From assembly GCF_025685575.1 (NCBI RefSeq), contig NZ_JAGSYD010000002.1:372001-436000 (forward strand): DNA of 64,000 nucleotides, given 5' to 3'. How positions within the stretch are numbered: the first letter of the stretch is position 1; the number at the start of each line of letters is the position of its first letter. The DNA is from Granulicella cerasi (lineage in GTDB: Bacteria; Acidobacteriota; Terriglobia; Terriglobales; Acidobacteriaceae). The notes below the pieces were generated by a model, which ran no database searches, was not told the DNA's origin, and saw only the letters and a program-made list of their open reading frames with translations. The position numbers and the translations under genes are program-made. Below, piece after piece: positions 1 through 7,880 of this stretch.

Positions 1-1
1 G

Positions 2-859
2 AATCTCGTGCAGCGCGGCACGGCAAGCGTTACCCGCATCCACGCACTCATGATCGAGAAACCCGCAATCGACGACTCTAACGCAGATGCTTCGCTGAAG
101 GATGTTGCGATCCAGGGCGACATCACCTTCGATCACCTGCGGTTCACTTACGCCACTGGACCCGAGGTGCTGCACGACATTTCGCTCCACGTCCCTGCAG
201 GCTCAAGCTTGGCGATCGTCGGACCCACAGGTGCAGGCAAGAGTACGCTCACCGCGTTGATTCCGCGTTTGCAGGATGCTGACGCGGGCATGGTGCTGAT
301 CGATGGTCGCCCCATCGCGAGCTATCCGCTTGCGACGCTTCGCGGAGCCATCGGCACCGTGCCGCAGGAGACGTTCCTCTTCTCCGCGACGATCCATGAC
401 AACGTGAGCTTCGGCGTCCCCGGTGCCACGCGTGACGAGGTCGTCGAGGCGGCCCGTGTCGCTCACATTGCGGATGAAATTCTCGAGTTTCCTCACGGCT
501 TCGACACGATCGTAGGCGAACGAGGCGTGACTCTTTCCGGCGGACAGAAGCAACGCACCGCGATCGCGCGCGCCATCCTCCGCGATCCGCGCATTCTCAT
601 TCTCGACGATGCGCTCGCCTCGGTTGACACCTACACCGAAGAGCAGATCCTCAACGGCCTGCGCACGGTGATGCAGGGACGCACATCCATCCTGATCGCG
701 CATCGTGTCTCGACCGCTCGCAGCGCAGACCGCATCGCGGTGCTCGTAGACGGTCGCGTTGCAGAGCTTGGCACGCATGACGAGCTGCTCGCACGTGGCG
801 GTTACTACGCAGAACTGGCGGAAAAGCAAAGCCTCGAGCAAGAGCTCGAGGCCGTGTAA
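2..859 (+). CDS. ABC transporter, permease-ATPase fusion, C-terminal part
   Basis: The reading frame is open from the first base, so the gene starts upstream and only the last 285 or so residues are seen. They are the nucleotide-binding domain of an exporter-type (MsbA/MdlB-like) half transporter that uses ATP to drive substrates across the inner membrane. Visible motifs are Walker A GPTGAGKST about 70 residues in, a Q-loop (VPQETFLF), the signature LSGGQKQR, Walker B ILILDDALASVD and the switch histidine IAHR. The first residues (NLVQRGTASVTRI) look like the end of the last transmembrane helix, as in fused exporters. The substrate cannot be told from this part. It ends 27 bases before the convergent fliS gene. 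Confidence 0.93.
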   Translation, partial: NLVQRGTASVTRIHALMIEKPAIDDSNADASLKDVAIQGDITFDHLRFTYATGPEVLHDISLHVPAGSSLAIVGPTGAGKSTLTALIPRLQDADAGMVLIDGRPIASYPLATLRGAIGTVPQETFLFSATIHDNVSFGVPGATRDEVVEAARVAHIADEILEFPHGFDTIVGERGVTLSGGQKQRTAIARAILRDPRILILDDALASVDTYTEEQILNGLRTVMQGRTSILIAHRVSTARSADRIAVLVDGRVAELGTHDELLARGGYYAELAEKQSLEQELEAV

Positions 860-886
860 AGCTAACCAGACAACTAAGCAGCCAAG

Positions 887-1384
887 CTACGCAGCCCAGC
901 CACGAGAAGTGCTCTCCGCAGCGAACTCCTGCGCTACAGCGTGTGTCGGTACAGCGGTGAACTTCTCTTCTCGCGTGCGAAGCTCTCGCGGAAGAATCTT
1001 GTTCGCCTCAGGATCACGAGCGACGACCATCCATGCATCACGCACATTGCGGATGCAGAGAATGATCTCCTGCAGCTCCTCTGCCGACGCGCGATGCGAA
1101 GCCTCCAGCGTCAACTGGAACATCGCTGCATAGAAATCTCCCAGGGCCTGCGCAGTTTTGCCGCCGACATCCGGCCTCAGTCGCGCTTGCAGGTACATCA
1201 GAATGTCGAGGGCCTTCTTCACCGCGATTCGACGGCCCCGCGCATCCTCTTCCTCCACCGCCATCACGGCACGGTAAAGGAAACGAATCGCTCCATCGTA
1301 GAGCGCAATGACAAGCTCAATGCCCGTGGCACCGCTCAAGGTCTGCTCACGATAACTATCCATCAACTGCTGCTCATCCATCAT
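887..1384 (-). CDS. fliS: Flagellar export chaperone FliS
   Basis: FliS binds the C-terminal helix of flagellin in the cytoplasm and keeps it unfolded until export. The 165-residue product has the family pattern near the N-terminus (YREQTLSGATGIELVIALYDGAIRFL) and a helical body of typical size. A tail of about 30 residues after LRTREEKF is longer than in most FliS proteins. The start lies 5 bases after the fliD stop on the same strand, so the two are almost certainly cotranscribed. Two ATG codons stand in tandem at the start and the second is equally possible. Confidence 0.9.
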   Translation of the reverse strand: MMDEQQLMDSYREQTLSGATGIELVIALYDGAIRFLYRAVMAVEEEDARGRRIAVKKALDILMYLQARLRPDVGGKTAQALGDFYAAMFQLTLEASHRASAEELQEIILCIRNVRDAWMVVARDPEANKILPRELRTREEKFTAVPTHAVAQEFAAESTSRGWAA

Positions 1385-1389
1385 TCTCG

Positions 1390-2751
1390 TTACCCTTTCT
1401 CGTTGTATCCGGTGATCGCTGCGTACATCTGATCGATTTCGCTGAGCTGTGACGGGATCGATTGCAGGATCTCGTTGGCGTTATTCAGCTCTGTCGTCAG
1501 CCGCGTTTTCTGCGACGCGATCCGGTCTTCCTGGTCGTCAATGTCGTCGTTCAGCGTGCTTTCTTGCGAGGAGTTTTCCTTCAACGCCAGATAGATCGCA
1601 CCTGTAGTCGCGGTCGAGCTCAGTCCCGTCAACGTCGAGGTGAGGTTCACGCCGAAGCTGCCCGAGTTCTGGAAGAACGCAACGGCATCCGCGAAATTCT
1701 CATTCAGCGCGGAAAGCGCTGTGCTCTGCGTGAAGCTCAACGTGCCGTCCTGGTTCACAGCAATGCCGAGCTGCGAAAGCGAGGTAACCGCTCCCTGTCC
1801 CCCACCCGCAACCAGTGCGCCGGTCAACTGCTCCTGCAACAGCGCCAAGGTGCGACTGCCCGCCAAAGGCTCTTCATTGCCGCTTGAGTCTTTGCCGCTC
1901 TGCGTGTTGATCTCCGTCGCCAGCTTGTTGTAATCCGTCACGAAAGTATTGATCGCCGTTGCGATGGAAGCGGTGTCGTTCGTGATCTCCACCTGCACGG
2001 CGCTCGTCGACGTCGACAGGATCTGGAACGTCACCCCGGGGATCGCGCTCGTGACCGTGTTCGATGCGCTCGTCATCGAAATGCCATCCACCGTGAGCTG
2101 CGCATCCTGCCCGTTGTGGCCCACCTGCGTCGCAATACTGCTGCCAGAAGTGGCGTTCGTCAGGTTGGACGCTATGGTCAATTGACCAGCACTGCCACTG
2201 GTCGCGCTCACGATCGAAAGGCGCTGGCCGTTCGTATCTGAGATCACGCTCGCGGTAACGCCCATGCCAACACTGTTGATCGCAGCGGCCAGACCGCTCA
2301 ACGTGTTCTGCGAATCGCTGACATCAATCGTCTGCGCGGTACCGCTCCCCACCTGAATCGTGATACTTCCTGCAATGGTTGTTCCGCTCGCCAAAGACTG
2401 CGTGTAAACCGAGGAGGTCTGTGCAAGCTGGCTCACGACAATCTCATGCGATCCCGCGACAGCAGAGGAAGACGCCGAACTCAAGGACACGATGCTTGTG
2501 TCCGAGCTCGAGCCGTTCTTCTGCGCCATCACGCCTTCAAAGTCCGTGAGCGATTGCAGGTCTGTGGCGACAGTCGCAAGTTCGGTCCCGAGCGTCGACA
2601 ACTCCGTGTCCTGCGATTTCAGATTCGTAAGCTGCGTCTTCCACGGCGTCTCTACCGCCTGCTGGATCGCAATAATTTGCGACACAGTCGACGCAACATC
2701 AAAGCCTGCGCCGCTGGTGGCAGATCCGAATGACAGTCCGATTGTGGCCAT
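1390..2751 (-). CDS. fliD: Flagellar filament cap protein FliD (HAP2)
   Basis: FliD caps the growing filament and guides flagellin insertion outside the cell. The 453-residue product shows the FliD N-terminal helical region (SQIIAIQQAVETPWKTQL, about residues 23-42), a Ser/Thr/Ala-rich beta middle, flagellin IN-like repeats around residues 120-260, and a C-terminal coiled-coil (DDIDDQEDRIASQKTRLTTE). This is the usual FliD layout and length. The gene lies downstream of flagellin and upstream of fliS, all on the minus strand. A sigma-28-like promoter precedes it, and a strong terminator separates it from flagellin. Confidence 0.92.
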   Translation of the reverse strand: MATIGLSFGSATSGAGFDVASTVSQIIAIQQAVETPWKTQLTNLKSQDTELSTLGTELATVATDLQSLTDFEGVMAQKNGSSSDTSIVSLSSASSSAVAGSHEIVVSQLAQTSSVYTQSLASGTTIAGSITIQVGSGTAQTIDVSDSQNTLSGLAAAINSVGMGVTASVISDTNGQRLSIVSATSGSAGQLTIASNLTNATSGSSIATQVGHNGQDAQLTVDGISMTSASNTVTSAIPGVTFQILSTSTSAVQVEITNDTASIATAINTFVTDYNKLATEINTQSGKDSSGNEEPLAGSRTLALLQEQLTGALVAGGGQGAVTSLSQLGIAVNQDGTLSFTQSTALSALNENFADAVAFFQNSGSFGVNLTSTLTGLSSTATTGAIYLALKENSSQESTLNDDIDDQEDRIASQKTRLTTELNNANEILQSIPSQLSEIDQMYAAITGYNEKG

Positions 2752-2808
2752 AGAGACAATCTCCGCAGAGTGAGCGTGTGGCGGATAGATGCATTCGCTC
2801 TGCCATCT

Positions 2809-2836
2809 CCATCGGCAGATGCTGAGAAAAACGTTA
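2809..2836 (-). promoter_or_regulatory. Candidate sigma-28 (FliA) promoter for fliD
   Basis: Read on the minus strand, TAACGTTT (bases 2836-2829) and GCCGATGG (2816-2809) are separated by 12 bases. The classical FliA consensus is TAAAGTTT, 11-12 bases, GCCGATAA. The match is 7 of 8 and 6 of 8. It lies about 58 bases upstream of the fliD start. Confidence 0.55.
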
Positions 2837-2863
2837 GTTCCAATATGAGGATTCGCTAAACAA

Positions 2864-2898
2864 AGACGCGAGCGCTCGATGTAAGAGCGCTCGCGTCT
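2864..2898 (-). terminator. Rho-independent terminator of flagellin gene
   Basis: A perfect 14 bp stem (AGACGCGAGCGCTC with its complement) encloses a 7-base loop. On the minus strand it is followed by TTTGTTT. It begins 23 bases after the flagellin stop, upstream of the fliD promoter, so fliD probably needs its own promoter. Confidence 0.8.
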
Positions 2899-2920
2899 CT
2901 GGGCCCGACTGCGCTGCGGT

Positions 2921-3775
2921 CTACTGCAGCAGCTTCAGCACTTCCTGCGCCACGCTGTTGGCCTGCGAGAGCGCGCTGATACCCGTCTGCGAGAGCACCT
3001 GATACTTCGCCATGTCGCTCGTGGCCTGGCCGTAGTTGGTCGACATGATGTCCGACTCCGCTGACGTAAGGTTCTCCGACTCTGCGCTTGCGACATTGCT
3101 TGCTGCGTCGAGCTGGTTTACTTCCGCGCCAATCGTGCCGCGTTGATACGCCACATCCTGGATCGCTGACGTGAGCGAGGTCAGTACCGTCGTCGCCGTG
3201 GAGGCCGTGAGTGTGCTGATCGCGGTGGAGGCGAAATCGACGCCGCCACCGCCAGATGTCGTGCCAACCGAAGCCGTGCTGAGCACGCCGGTCTTCTCGC
3301 TGAAGGTGGTGGTTCCGCTCGAGGTGCCGTCCGAAACCACGATGGAAGTGCCCGTCGACGTGAAGACCTGGTTGCCGTTGAAGTTCGTCGTGGAACCGAT
3401 GTTGCCGATTTCCGTGAGGATGTTCTGGTACTCCTGGTTGGCCGCGCTCACCTGCGACGAGTTCAACGTGCCGTTGGCTGCTTCGGTTGCGAGCGTCACC
3501 GCGCGGTTGAGCAGGTTCGTGACCTGTGCGAGAGCACCGTCCGCGGTCTGCAGCATACCAACGCCGTCAGTTGCGTTCTGCGAGGACTGCGTAAGTGCAG
3601 CGGTATTCGCCTGCAGGCCGTTGGCGACGGCAAGACCCGCCGCATCGTCCGAGCCCGAGTTGATTCGCGATCCAGACGAGAGCTGATTCAAGGTCTTGCT
3701 CAGGTTCGACTGCGTCTGGTTCAAATTGTTCTGCGCATACATTGCTGCGATGTTATTGAGGACACCGAGGGACAT
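2921..3775 (-). CDS. fliC: Flagellin
   Basis: This is the structural subunit of the flagellar filament, exported through the flagellar secretion apparatus. The 284-residue product has conserved D0/D1 ends: N-terminal NNLNQTQSNLSKTLNQLSSG with SGSDDAAGLAVANGL at residues 38-55, and a C-terminal ISALSQANSVAQEVLKLLQ. The variable middle is short and rich in Ser, Thr and Gly, so this is a compact flagellin. A strong ribosome site (AGGAGATCCGC then ATG) sets the start. The leader holds three 14-base tandem repeats and a sigma-28-like promoter. Only one flagellin gene is seen here. Confidence 0.95.
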   Translation of the reverse strand: MSLGVLNNIAAMYAQNNLNQTQSNLSKTLNQLSSGSRINSGSDDAAGLAVANGLQANTAALTQSSQNATDGVGMLQTADGALAQVTNLLNRAVTLATEAANGTLNSSQVSAANQEYQNILTEIGNIGSTTNFNGNQVFTSTGTSIVVSDGTSSGTTTFSEKTGVLSTASVGTTSGGGGVDFASTAISTLTASTATTVLTSLTSAIQDVAYQRGTIGAEVNQLDAASNVASAESENLTSAESDIMSTNYGQATSDMAKYQVLSQTGISALSQANSVAQEVLKLLQ

Positions 3776-3790
3776 GCGGATCTCCTGTGT

Positions 3791-3832
3791 TGCTTGAAGT
3801 GTGTTGCGTGAAGTGTGCTGCTTGAAGTGTGT
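3791..3832. repeat. Three 14-bp tandem repeats in flagellin leader
   Basis: The units are TGCTTGAAGTGTGT (3791-3804), TGCGTGAAGTGTGC (3805-3818) and TGCTTGAAGTGTGT (3819-3832). Units 1 and 3 are identical and unit 2 differs at two bases. They lie between the candidate promoter and the Shine-Dalgarno of flagellin, so they would be transcribed into its 5' untranslated region. Confidence 0.9.
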
Positions 3833-3885
3833 GAGCCGTGTGGCGCTGGCTCCGTGCTGCTGAGTCTTCGCCGGGTTCCCTCACT

Positions 3886-3912
3886 TCATCGGCGCACACG
3901 CCAATCGCTTGA
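3886..3912 (-). promoter_or_regulatory. Candidate sigma-28 promoter for flagellin
   Basis: On the minus strand TCAAGCGA (3912-3905) and GCCGATGA (3893-3886) are separated by exactly 11 bases. The FliA consensus is TAAAGTTT-N11-GCCGATAA. The minus-10 match is 7 of 8, while the minus-35 is weaker. The site is about 110 bases upstream of the flagellin start, which leaves room for the repeat-bearing leader. Confidence 0.6.
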
Positions 3913-3973
3913 GAAAAATCTTTCGGCTCATGCAATCCGTTCCAGCTCCGATAAAGAGCCTGGAGCCTCACGC

Positions 3974-4234
3974 ATGATTGAACTCACTCGACTCAACGGC
4001 AACAGCATCACGATCAACTGCGACCTCATTCGCTACGCGGAAGCCACACCCGATACGACGCTCACACTCGTGACCGGCGAAAAGCTGATCGTGCGAGAAC
4101 CGATCGACGTCGTCGTAGCTCGCACCTTTCACTACCGCGTGTCTCTCATGCAAACCGCATGGCCCTCTGCGGATATAGCACTTGCAGCGCGCACACACTT
4201 CGACGCTCAACACAACGAACCGACAAAACACTAA
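3974..4234 (+). CDS. flbD: Flagellar protein FlbD family
   Basis: This small cytoplasmic protein of 86 residues has the FlbD pattern: MIELTRLNGNSITINCDLI, then a region like TLVTGEKLIVRE. The family sits in flagellar gene clusters of many bacteria, often just upstream of motA as here, but its biochemical role is poorly defined. This ATG was chosen because homologues begin at MIELTRLNG. It is 25 bases upstream of motA on the same strand, so the three genes flbD-motA-motB probably form one operon. The C-terminal 25 residues extend beyond the usual FlbD core. Confidence 0.82.
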   Translation: MIELTRLNGNSITINCDLIRYAEATPDTTLTLVTGEKLIVREPIDVVVARTFHYRVSLMQTAWPSADIALAARTHFDAQHNEPTKH

Positions 4235-4259
4235 GCCAACACTACGGAGTCAACGCATC

Positions 4260-5027
4260 ATGGATATCGCTAGCATTGGCGGAATACTTTTGGCGGTCAT
4301 CGGCATCCTCGCAGGGATGATGATCGAAGGCGGCAATATCGCGCAGATCACACAACCCACGGCAGCCATGATTGTCGGTGGTGGAACTGCGGGAGCGGTG
4401 ATGCTGCAGTTTCCGATGAGCATCTTCCTCGCGGCAATCAAGCAAGCAGCAAAGGTCTTCTTCGCGGGATCGCATGACAACGAAGCCACGCTCAAGCAGC
4501 TCGTTGAATTCGCGAACAAAGCTCGCAAGAGCGGTATCGTCTCGCTCGATGCGGACCTTGCGGCGGTGAAGGACCCTTTTCTCAAACAAGCGTTGATGCT
4601 CGCCGTCGATGGCACCGAGCCAAGCGACGTGCGCAAGATCATGACGCTTGAGATGGAGAACAAAGGCGAGATCGAAGAGAAGATCCCTGCAGTGTTTGAA
4701 GCTGCCGGTGGATACGCTCCGACCGTCGGCATCATCGGCGCGGTACTCGGTCTCATCCAGGTGATGAAGAACCTCGACAACATCGACGAAGTGGGTCGAG
4801 GCATTGCCACTGCCTTCGTCGCAACCATCTACGGTGTGGCCGTTGCCAACCTGATTGCGTTGCCTGCTGCGGGCAAGCTGAAGATTCGTCATCGCGAAGA
4901 GATGATGGTGAAAGAGATGATGCTCGAAGGCGTGATCTCGATCATGGAGGGCATGAACCCGCGCATGATGGAGACGAAGCTCCGCACCTTCCTGATGGAC
5001 TCCAAGCCTGCGGAGGCAACAGCGTGA
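4260..5027 (+). CDS. motA: Flagellar stator protein MotA
   Basis: MotA is the inner-membrane stator subunit that couples proton flow to rotor torque. The 255-residue product has four membrane segments: residues about 4-22, 33-52, 155-175 and 185-205. It also has the conserved cytoplasmic loop carrying charged residues (about 70-150) and the motif AAGGYAPTVGIIGAVLGLI. The start ATG follows a short gap after flbD and matches family N-termini (MDIASIGGILLA). The stop overlaps the GTG start of motB by four bases (GTGA), so translation is coupled, as is typical for the pair. Confidence 0.94.
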   Translation: MDIASIGGILLAVIGILAGMMIEGGNIAQITQPTAAMIVGGGTAGAVMLQFPMSIFLAAIKQAAKVFFAGSHDNEATLKQLVEFANKARKSGIVSLDADLAAVKDPFLKQALMLAVDGTEPSDVRKIMTLEMENKGEIEEKIPAVFEAAGGYAPTVGIIGAVLGLIQVMKNLDNIDEVGRGIATAFVATIYGVAVANLIALPAAGKLKIRHREEMMVKEMMLEGVISIMEGMNPRMMETKLRTFLMDSKPAEATA

Positions 5028-5797
5028 GCAAGAAGAAGCATCCCGAGCACGTAAACCATGAGCGTTGGCTCGTGAGCTATGCGGACTTCATCACGCTGCT
5101 CTTCGCGTTCTTCGTCGTGCTCTTTGCGAGCGGACAAGCGGATAAGAAGAAGCAGCAGAAATTCGCCAGCGCCTTCCAGCAGGCGTTTGCACAGATGGCG
5201 CTATTCGACTCCCACTCGAGTTCGCCGGCGATGAATCCTGGAAGCGGAGCAAACCCGCAGGCTACGCCAAAGCCGATCGAGTTACCGCTGGCGACGAGCG
5301 GCCAAGAGGTAGAGAAGAAGATCACGCGCATCGTGCATGAGCAGGATGCAAACGGTGCAGGCGTGAAGGTCGGCGAACTCAGCGTGCGCTCGGTGCAGGA
5401 AGGCGTTGCGTTGAGTCTGCATGAGGGAGGCTTCTTCCCTTCCGGCTCCGCGGAGTTGCGCCCCGAGGCTACATCGGCCCTGCAACGGATCGCGGAACAG
5501 ATACCGGATGCGGAGATTCGCGTCGAAGGACATACGGACAACCTGCCGATTCACTCTGCGATCTATGCGTCGAACTGGGAGCTTTCAAGCGCGCGCGCAG
5601 CAGCGATCGCCCACTTCCTGCTGCTGCACTCGACGCTGCAGGCCTCGCACGTTTCGGTGGCGGGCTATGCGGAGTACCGCCCGGTGGCATCGAACGCCAC
5701 CCCCGAAGGCCGCGCTGCGAACCGCCGCGTCGATATCGTCTTCCTTACGAAGCCGCATGTCGCGGCGACCTCCACTCAAGCCGCGACGAGCAACTGA
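5024..5797 (+). CDS. motB: Flagellar stator protein MotB
   Basis: MotB anchors the stator to peptidoglycan and carries the proton-accepting aspartate. The 257-residue product has one N-terminal membrane helix (about residues 18-38) with the key Asp in LVSYADFITLL. A linker rich in Gln, Pro and Ala follows, then an OmpA-like domain from about residue 130 with VEGHTDNLPI and NWELSSARAAAIAHFL. The start is GTG overlapping the motA stop. The protein is complete for the family. Confidence 0.94.
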   Translation: MSKKKHPEHVNHERWLVSYADFITLLFAFFVVLFASGQADKKKQQKFASAFQQAFAQMALFDSHSSSPAMNPGSGANPQATPKPIELPLATSGQEVEKKITRIVHEQDANGAGVKVGELSVRSVQEGVALSLHEGGFFPSGSAELRPEATSALQRIAEQIPDAEIRVEGHTDNLPIHSAIYASNWELSSARAAAIAHFLLLHSTLQASHVSVAGYAEYRPVASNATPEGRAANRRVDIVFLTKPHVAATSTQAATSN

Positions 5798-5822
5798 CCT
5801 CTCCTGCGATAGACTCTCGCGT

Positions 5823-6956
5823 ATGCGAAGCTTCTTCATCGCGGCGATCTTCATGGCAAGCTGCACCGCGCAGGCGCAGTGGGAGATGCAGGACTCGCTC
5901 ATGCACGAGTCGCTGCGCGGCATTCATTACGTGGGCAACGGCGTGGCGTGGGCTTCGGGCACGAACGGCACCGTGCTTCGCACCGAAGACATGGGCTACC
6001 TGTGGCAGAAGTGCGCCGTGCCGCCGGGTGCGGAGAAACTCGACTTCCGCGGCGTGCAGGCGTTCGATGCGAACACAGCGATCGTCATGTCGAGCGGCAA
6101 GGGTGATCTATCGCGGCTGTATAAGACCACGGATGGCTGTGCGACGTGGAAGCTCGTGTTTACGAATCCGGATAAGGATGGGTTCTTTGATGCGATGACT
6201 GCATCCAGAACTGGTGATACGGAAGACATACTTCTCTTGGGTGATCCTGTTGATGGCGCATTCAAGGTCTTCTGCCGGATAGATGACGACACGCACGTTG
6301 AAGAATGTATGAGTGGAGCGCCTGCCAACGCAGCGGAAGGCGAGGGCGTCTTCGCAGCGAGCAATTCATCCGTGATTTGGTCGAGCCATCGAACCACTGC
6401 ATTTTTCGCAACAGGCGGGAAGGATGGCGCTCGCATTTTTCGAATGGAAAAATCCACCTCAGGGAACGCTCCTATTTGGAAATCCTCTCCGATGCCAATG
6501 TTTGGCATCGGAGATTCTGCAGGGATTTTCTCTCTGGCGAAAAGAACAAGTGATCACACAACTCATCTCATCGCGGTCGGAGGAGACTACAAGCAGCCAG
6601 AGGATGCGGAACACAACGCTGCATACACGAGGGATGATGGATTGCATTGGCTGGCTGTTGCTTCGGCACCGCATGGCTACCGAAGCTCCGTAGCCTATGA
6701 CGAGAAGCTCAAGACTTGGATCACCGTCGGGCCTAATGGGACGGATGTTTCGTTTGATGATGGGCGGAATTGGCAGGCTTTGCGGCCGGGAGCGATGGAT
6801 CAGGCTGGAGCCGATCGCGATTGGAATGCTTTGAGTTTGCCATTCGTCGTGGGGCCGGATGGGCGCGTGGGTATTCTGCGAGATGCGGCAGTGGGCGAGG
6901 CGAGGAAGAGCTTCGACGCGAAGAGCGCGAAGGACGCGAAGGTTACGCCACGGTAG
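5823..6956 (+). CDS. Exported beta-propeller-like (YCF48/HCF136-type) protein
   Basis: The 377-residue product starts with a signal peptide (MRSFFIAAIFMASCTAQAQ). The segment MASC could be a lipobox, though imperfect. The body has repeats of the type seen in photosystem II stability factor HCF136 and BNR/sialidase-like propellers, for example GVAWASGTNGTVLRTEDMG near residue 40 and SRLYKTTDGCATWK near 100. In other bacteria such proteins act in assembly or stress outside the cytoplasm, but no specific role can be assigned. Base use in the middle (about 6,180-6,620) is visibly less GC-rich than the ends. It follows motB by 25 bases. Confidence 0.75.
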   Translation: MRSFFIAAIFMASCTAQAQWEMQDSLMHESLRGIHYVGNGVAWASGTNGTVLRTEDMGYLWQKCAVPPGAEKLDFRGVQAFDANTAIVMSSGKGDLSRLYKTTDGCATWKLVFTNPDKDGFFDAMTASRTGDTEDILLLGDPVDGAFKVFCRIDDDTHVEECMSGAPANAAEGEGVFAASNSSVIWSSHRTTAFFATGGKDGARIFRMEKSTSGNAPIWKSSPMPMFGIGDSAGIFSLAKRTSDHTTHLIAVGGDYKQPEDAEHNAAYTRDDGLHWLAVASAPHGYRSSVAYDEKLKTWITVGPNGTDVSFDDGRNWQALRPGAMDQAGADRDWNALSLPFVVGPDGRVGILRDAAVGEARKSFDAKSAKDAKVTPR

Positions 6957-6984
6957 TTGTGGTGGGGATGAAAGGTCGAAGACT

Positions 6985-7017
6985 AGCAGATTCTTCGCGG
7001 TGCTCAGGACAACAGAT
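6985..7017. repeat. Dispersed host repeat, TTCGC...GCTCAGGA type
   Basis: The 33 bases AGCAGATTCTTCGCGG through CAACAGAT match 25 of 33 with bases 12481-12513 at the left end of the mobile element. Repeats of this style, containing TTCGC and GCTCAGGATGACA-like cores, look like an intergenic dispersed family. This copy lies between the propeller gene and rdgB. Confidence 0.6.
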
Positions 7018-7034
7018 CATAAAGTAGTGAAGAC

Positions 7035-7664
7035 ATGGCAGAGAGAACGATGACGACGATTTACGCAGCGACGGGTAACGCAGGAAAGCTCGCCGAGTTC
7101 GTAGCTTCGGCGCAGGGTGCGGACGTGGAGGTGCTCGCGCTGCCGGGCATCAAGCAGATGCCCGAGCCCGTGGAAGACGCCGCGACCTACATGGGGAACG
7201 CCGAGATTAAGGCCGTGGCCTACTCGCTGCTCGCGCCGGGCAAGCTCGTCATGGCTGATGACTCCGGCCTGGAAGTCGATGCGCTGGAGGGCGCCCCGGG
7301 CATTCGCTCCGCCCGCTTTGCCGACGACGGCGGCTTCACTGGCAGCGGCACCAAAGACGAGCGCAACAACGCGTATCTACTCGAACGCCTGCACGCCGCT
7401 GGCACGCGGGGCGAGGTGCTGAGTGCCGCACGCTTCGTCGCCGCGCTGGTCATTGCGCGCGACGGCGAAGTCTTGTGGAGCGCCTACGGCACCTGCGAGG
7501 GCCAGATCATCAGCGAGTATCGCGGCGAAGGCGGCTTCGGCTACAACCCGCTCTTCTTCATGCCCGAAACCGGCAAGACGATGGCCGAGATGTCGCAGCA
7601 GGAAAAGTGGACGGTGAGCCATCGCGGCCGCGCGTTCCGCGAACTGCTGCAGTCCATCGGATAA
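7035..7664 (+). CDS. rdgB: Non-canonical purine NTP pyrophosphatase (RdgB/HAM1)
   Basis: The enzyme hydrolyses ITP, dITP and XTP to monophosphates and keeps deaminated purines out of nucleic acids. The 209-residue product shows the N-terminal ATGNAGKLAEF substrate loop, the metal-binding MADDSGLEVDALEGAPGIRSAR segment at about residues 74-95, and the C-terminal GFGYNPLFF and SHRGRAF motifs. Family length is about 200. A second ATG at 7050 would give a start closer to homologues (MTTIYAATGNAGK). Both starts have only weak ribosome sites. Confidence 0.94.
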   Translation: MAERTMTTIYAATGNAGKLAEFVASAQGADVEVLALPGIKQMPEPVEDAATYMGNAEIKAVAYSLLAPGKLVMADDSGLEVDALEGAPGIRSARFADDGGFTGSGTKDERNNAYLLERLHAAGTRGEVLSAARFVAALVIARDGEVLWSAYGTCEGQIISEYRGEGGFGYNPLFFMPETGKTMAEMSQQEKWTVSHRGRAFRELLQSIG

Positions 7665-7766
7665 CAAACCTCGATTTGCTCTGTTGATGGCCGCATAAGA
7701 ACTGCGACCACTCAGGGCCGATATCGCACAGAGGTGCGATTACCGTGACCTCCACCAATCCATGGG

Positions 7767-7796
7767 TTGACCTCGCATTTTCGCGGGTGTGAGAAT
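7767..7796 (+). promoter_or_regulatory. Candidate sigma-70 promoter of the sdh operon
   Basis: TTGACC at 7767-7772 and GAGAAT at 7791-7796 are 18 bases apart, about 85 bases upstream of sdhC. The minus-35 is strong and the minus-10 weak. Confidence 0.4.
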
Positions 7797-7880
7797 CGGT
7801 GTGCCTCTCCGCGAATGCTTCGGTGTGTGTCTCCGCCTCATAAGCCCGCGAGTCCTGATGAGAGGCGAGGAGTTTTATTC

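Noticed and set aside
203..841. Long minus-strand frame opposite the ABC transporter
   Set aside because: It mirrors a clear ABC ATPase frame and has no domain; a shadow of a GC-rich gene.
5421..5822. Upstream extension of the propeller-protein frame through motB
   Set aside because: It overlaps motB in another frame and is Arg-rich without motifs; a signal peptide at 5823 marks the real start.
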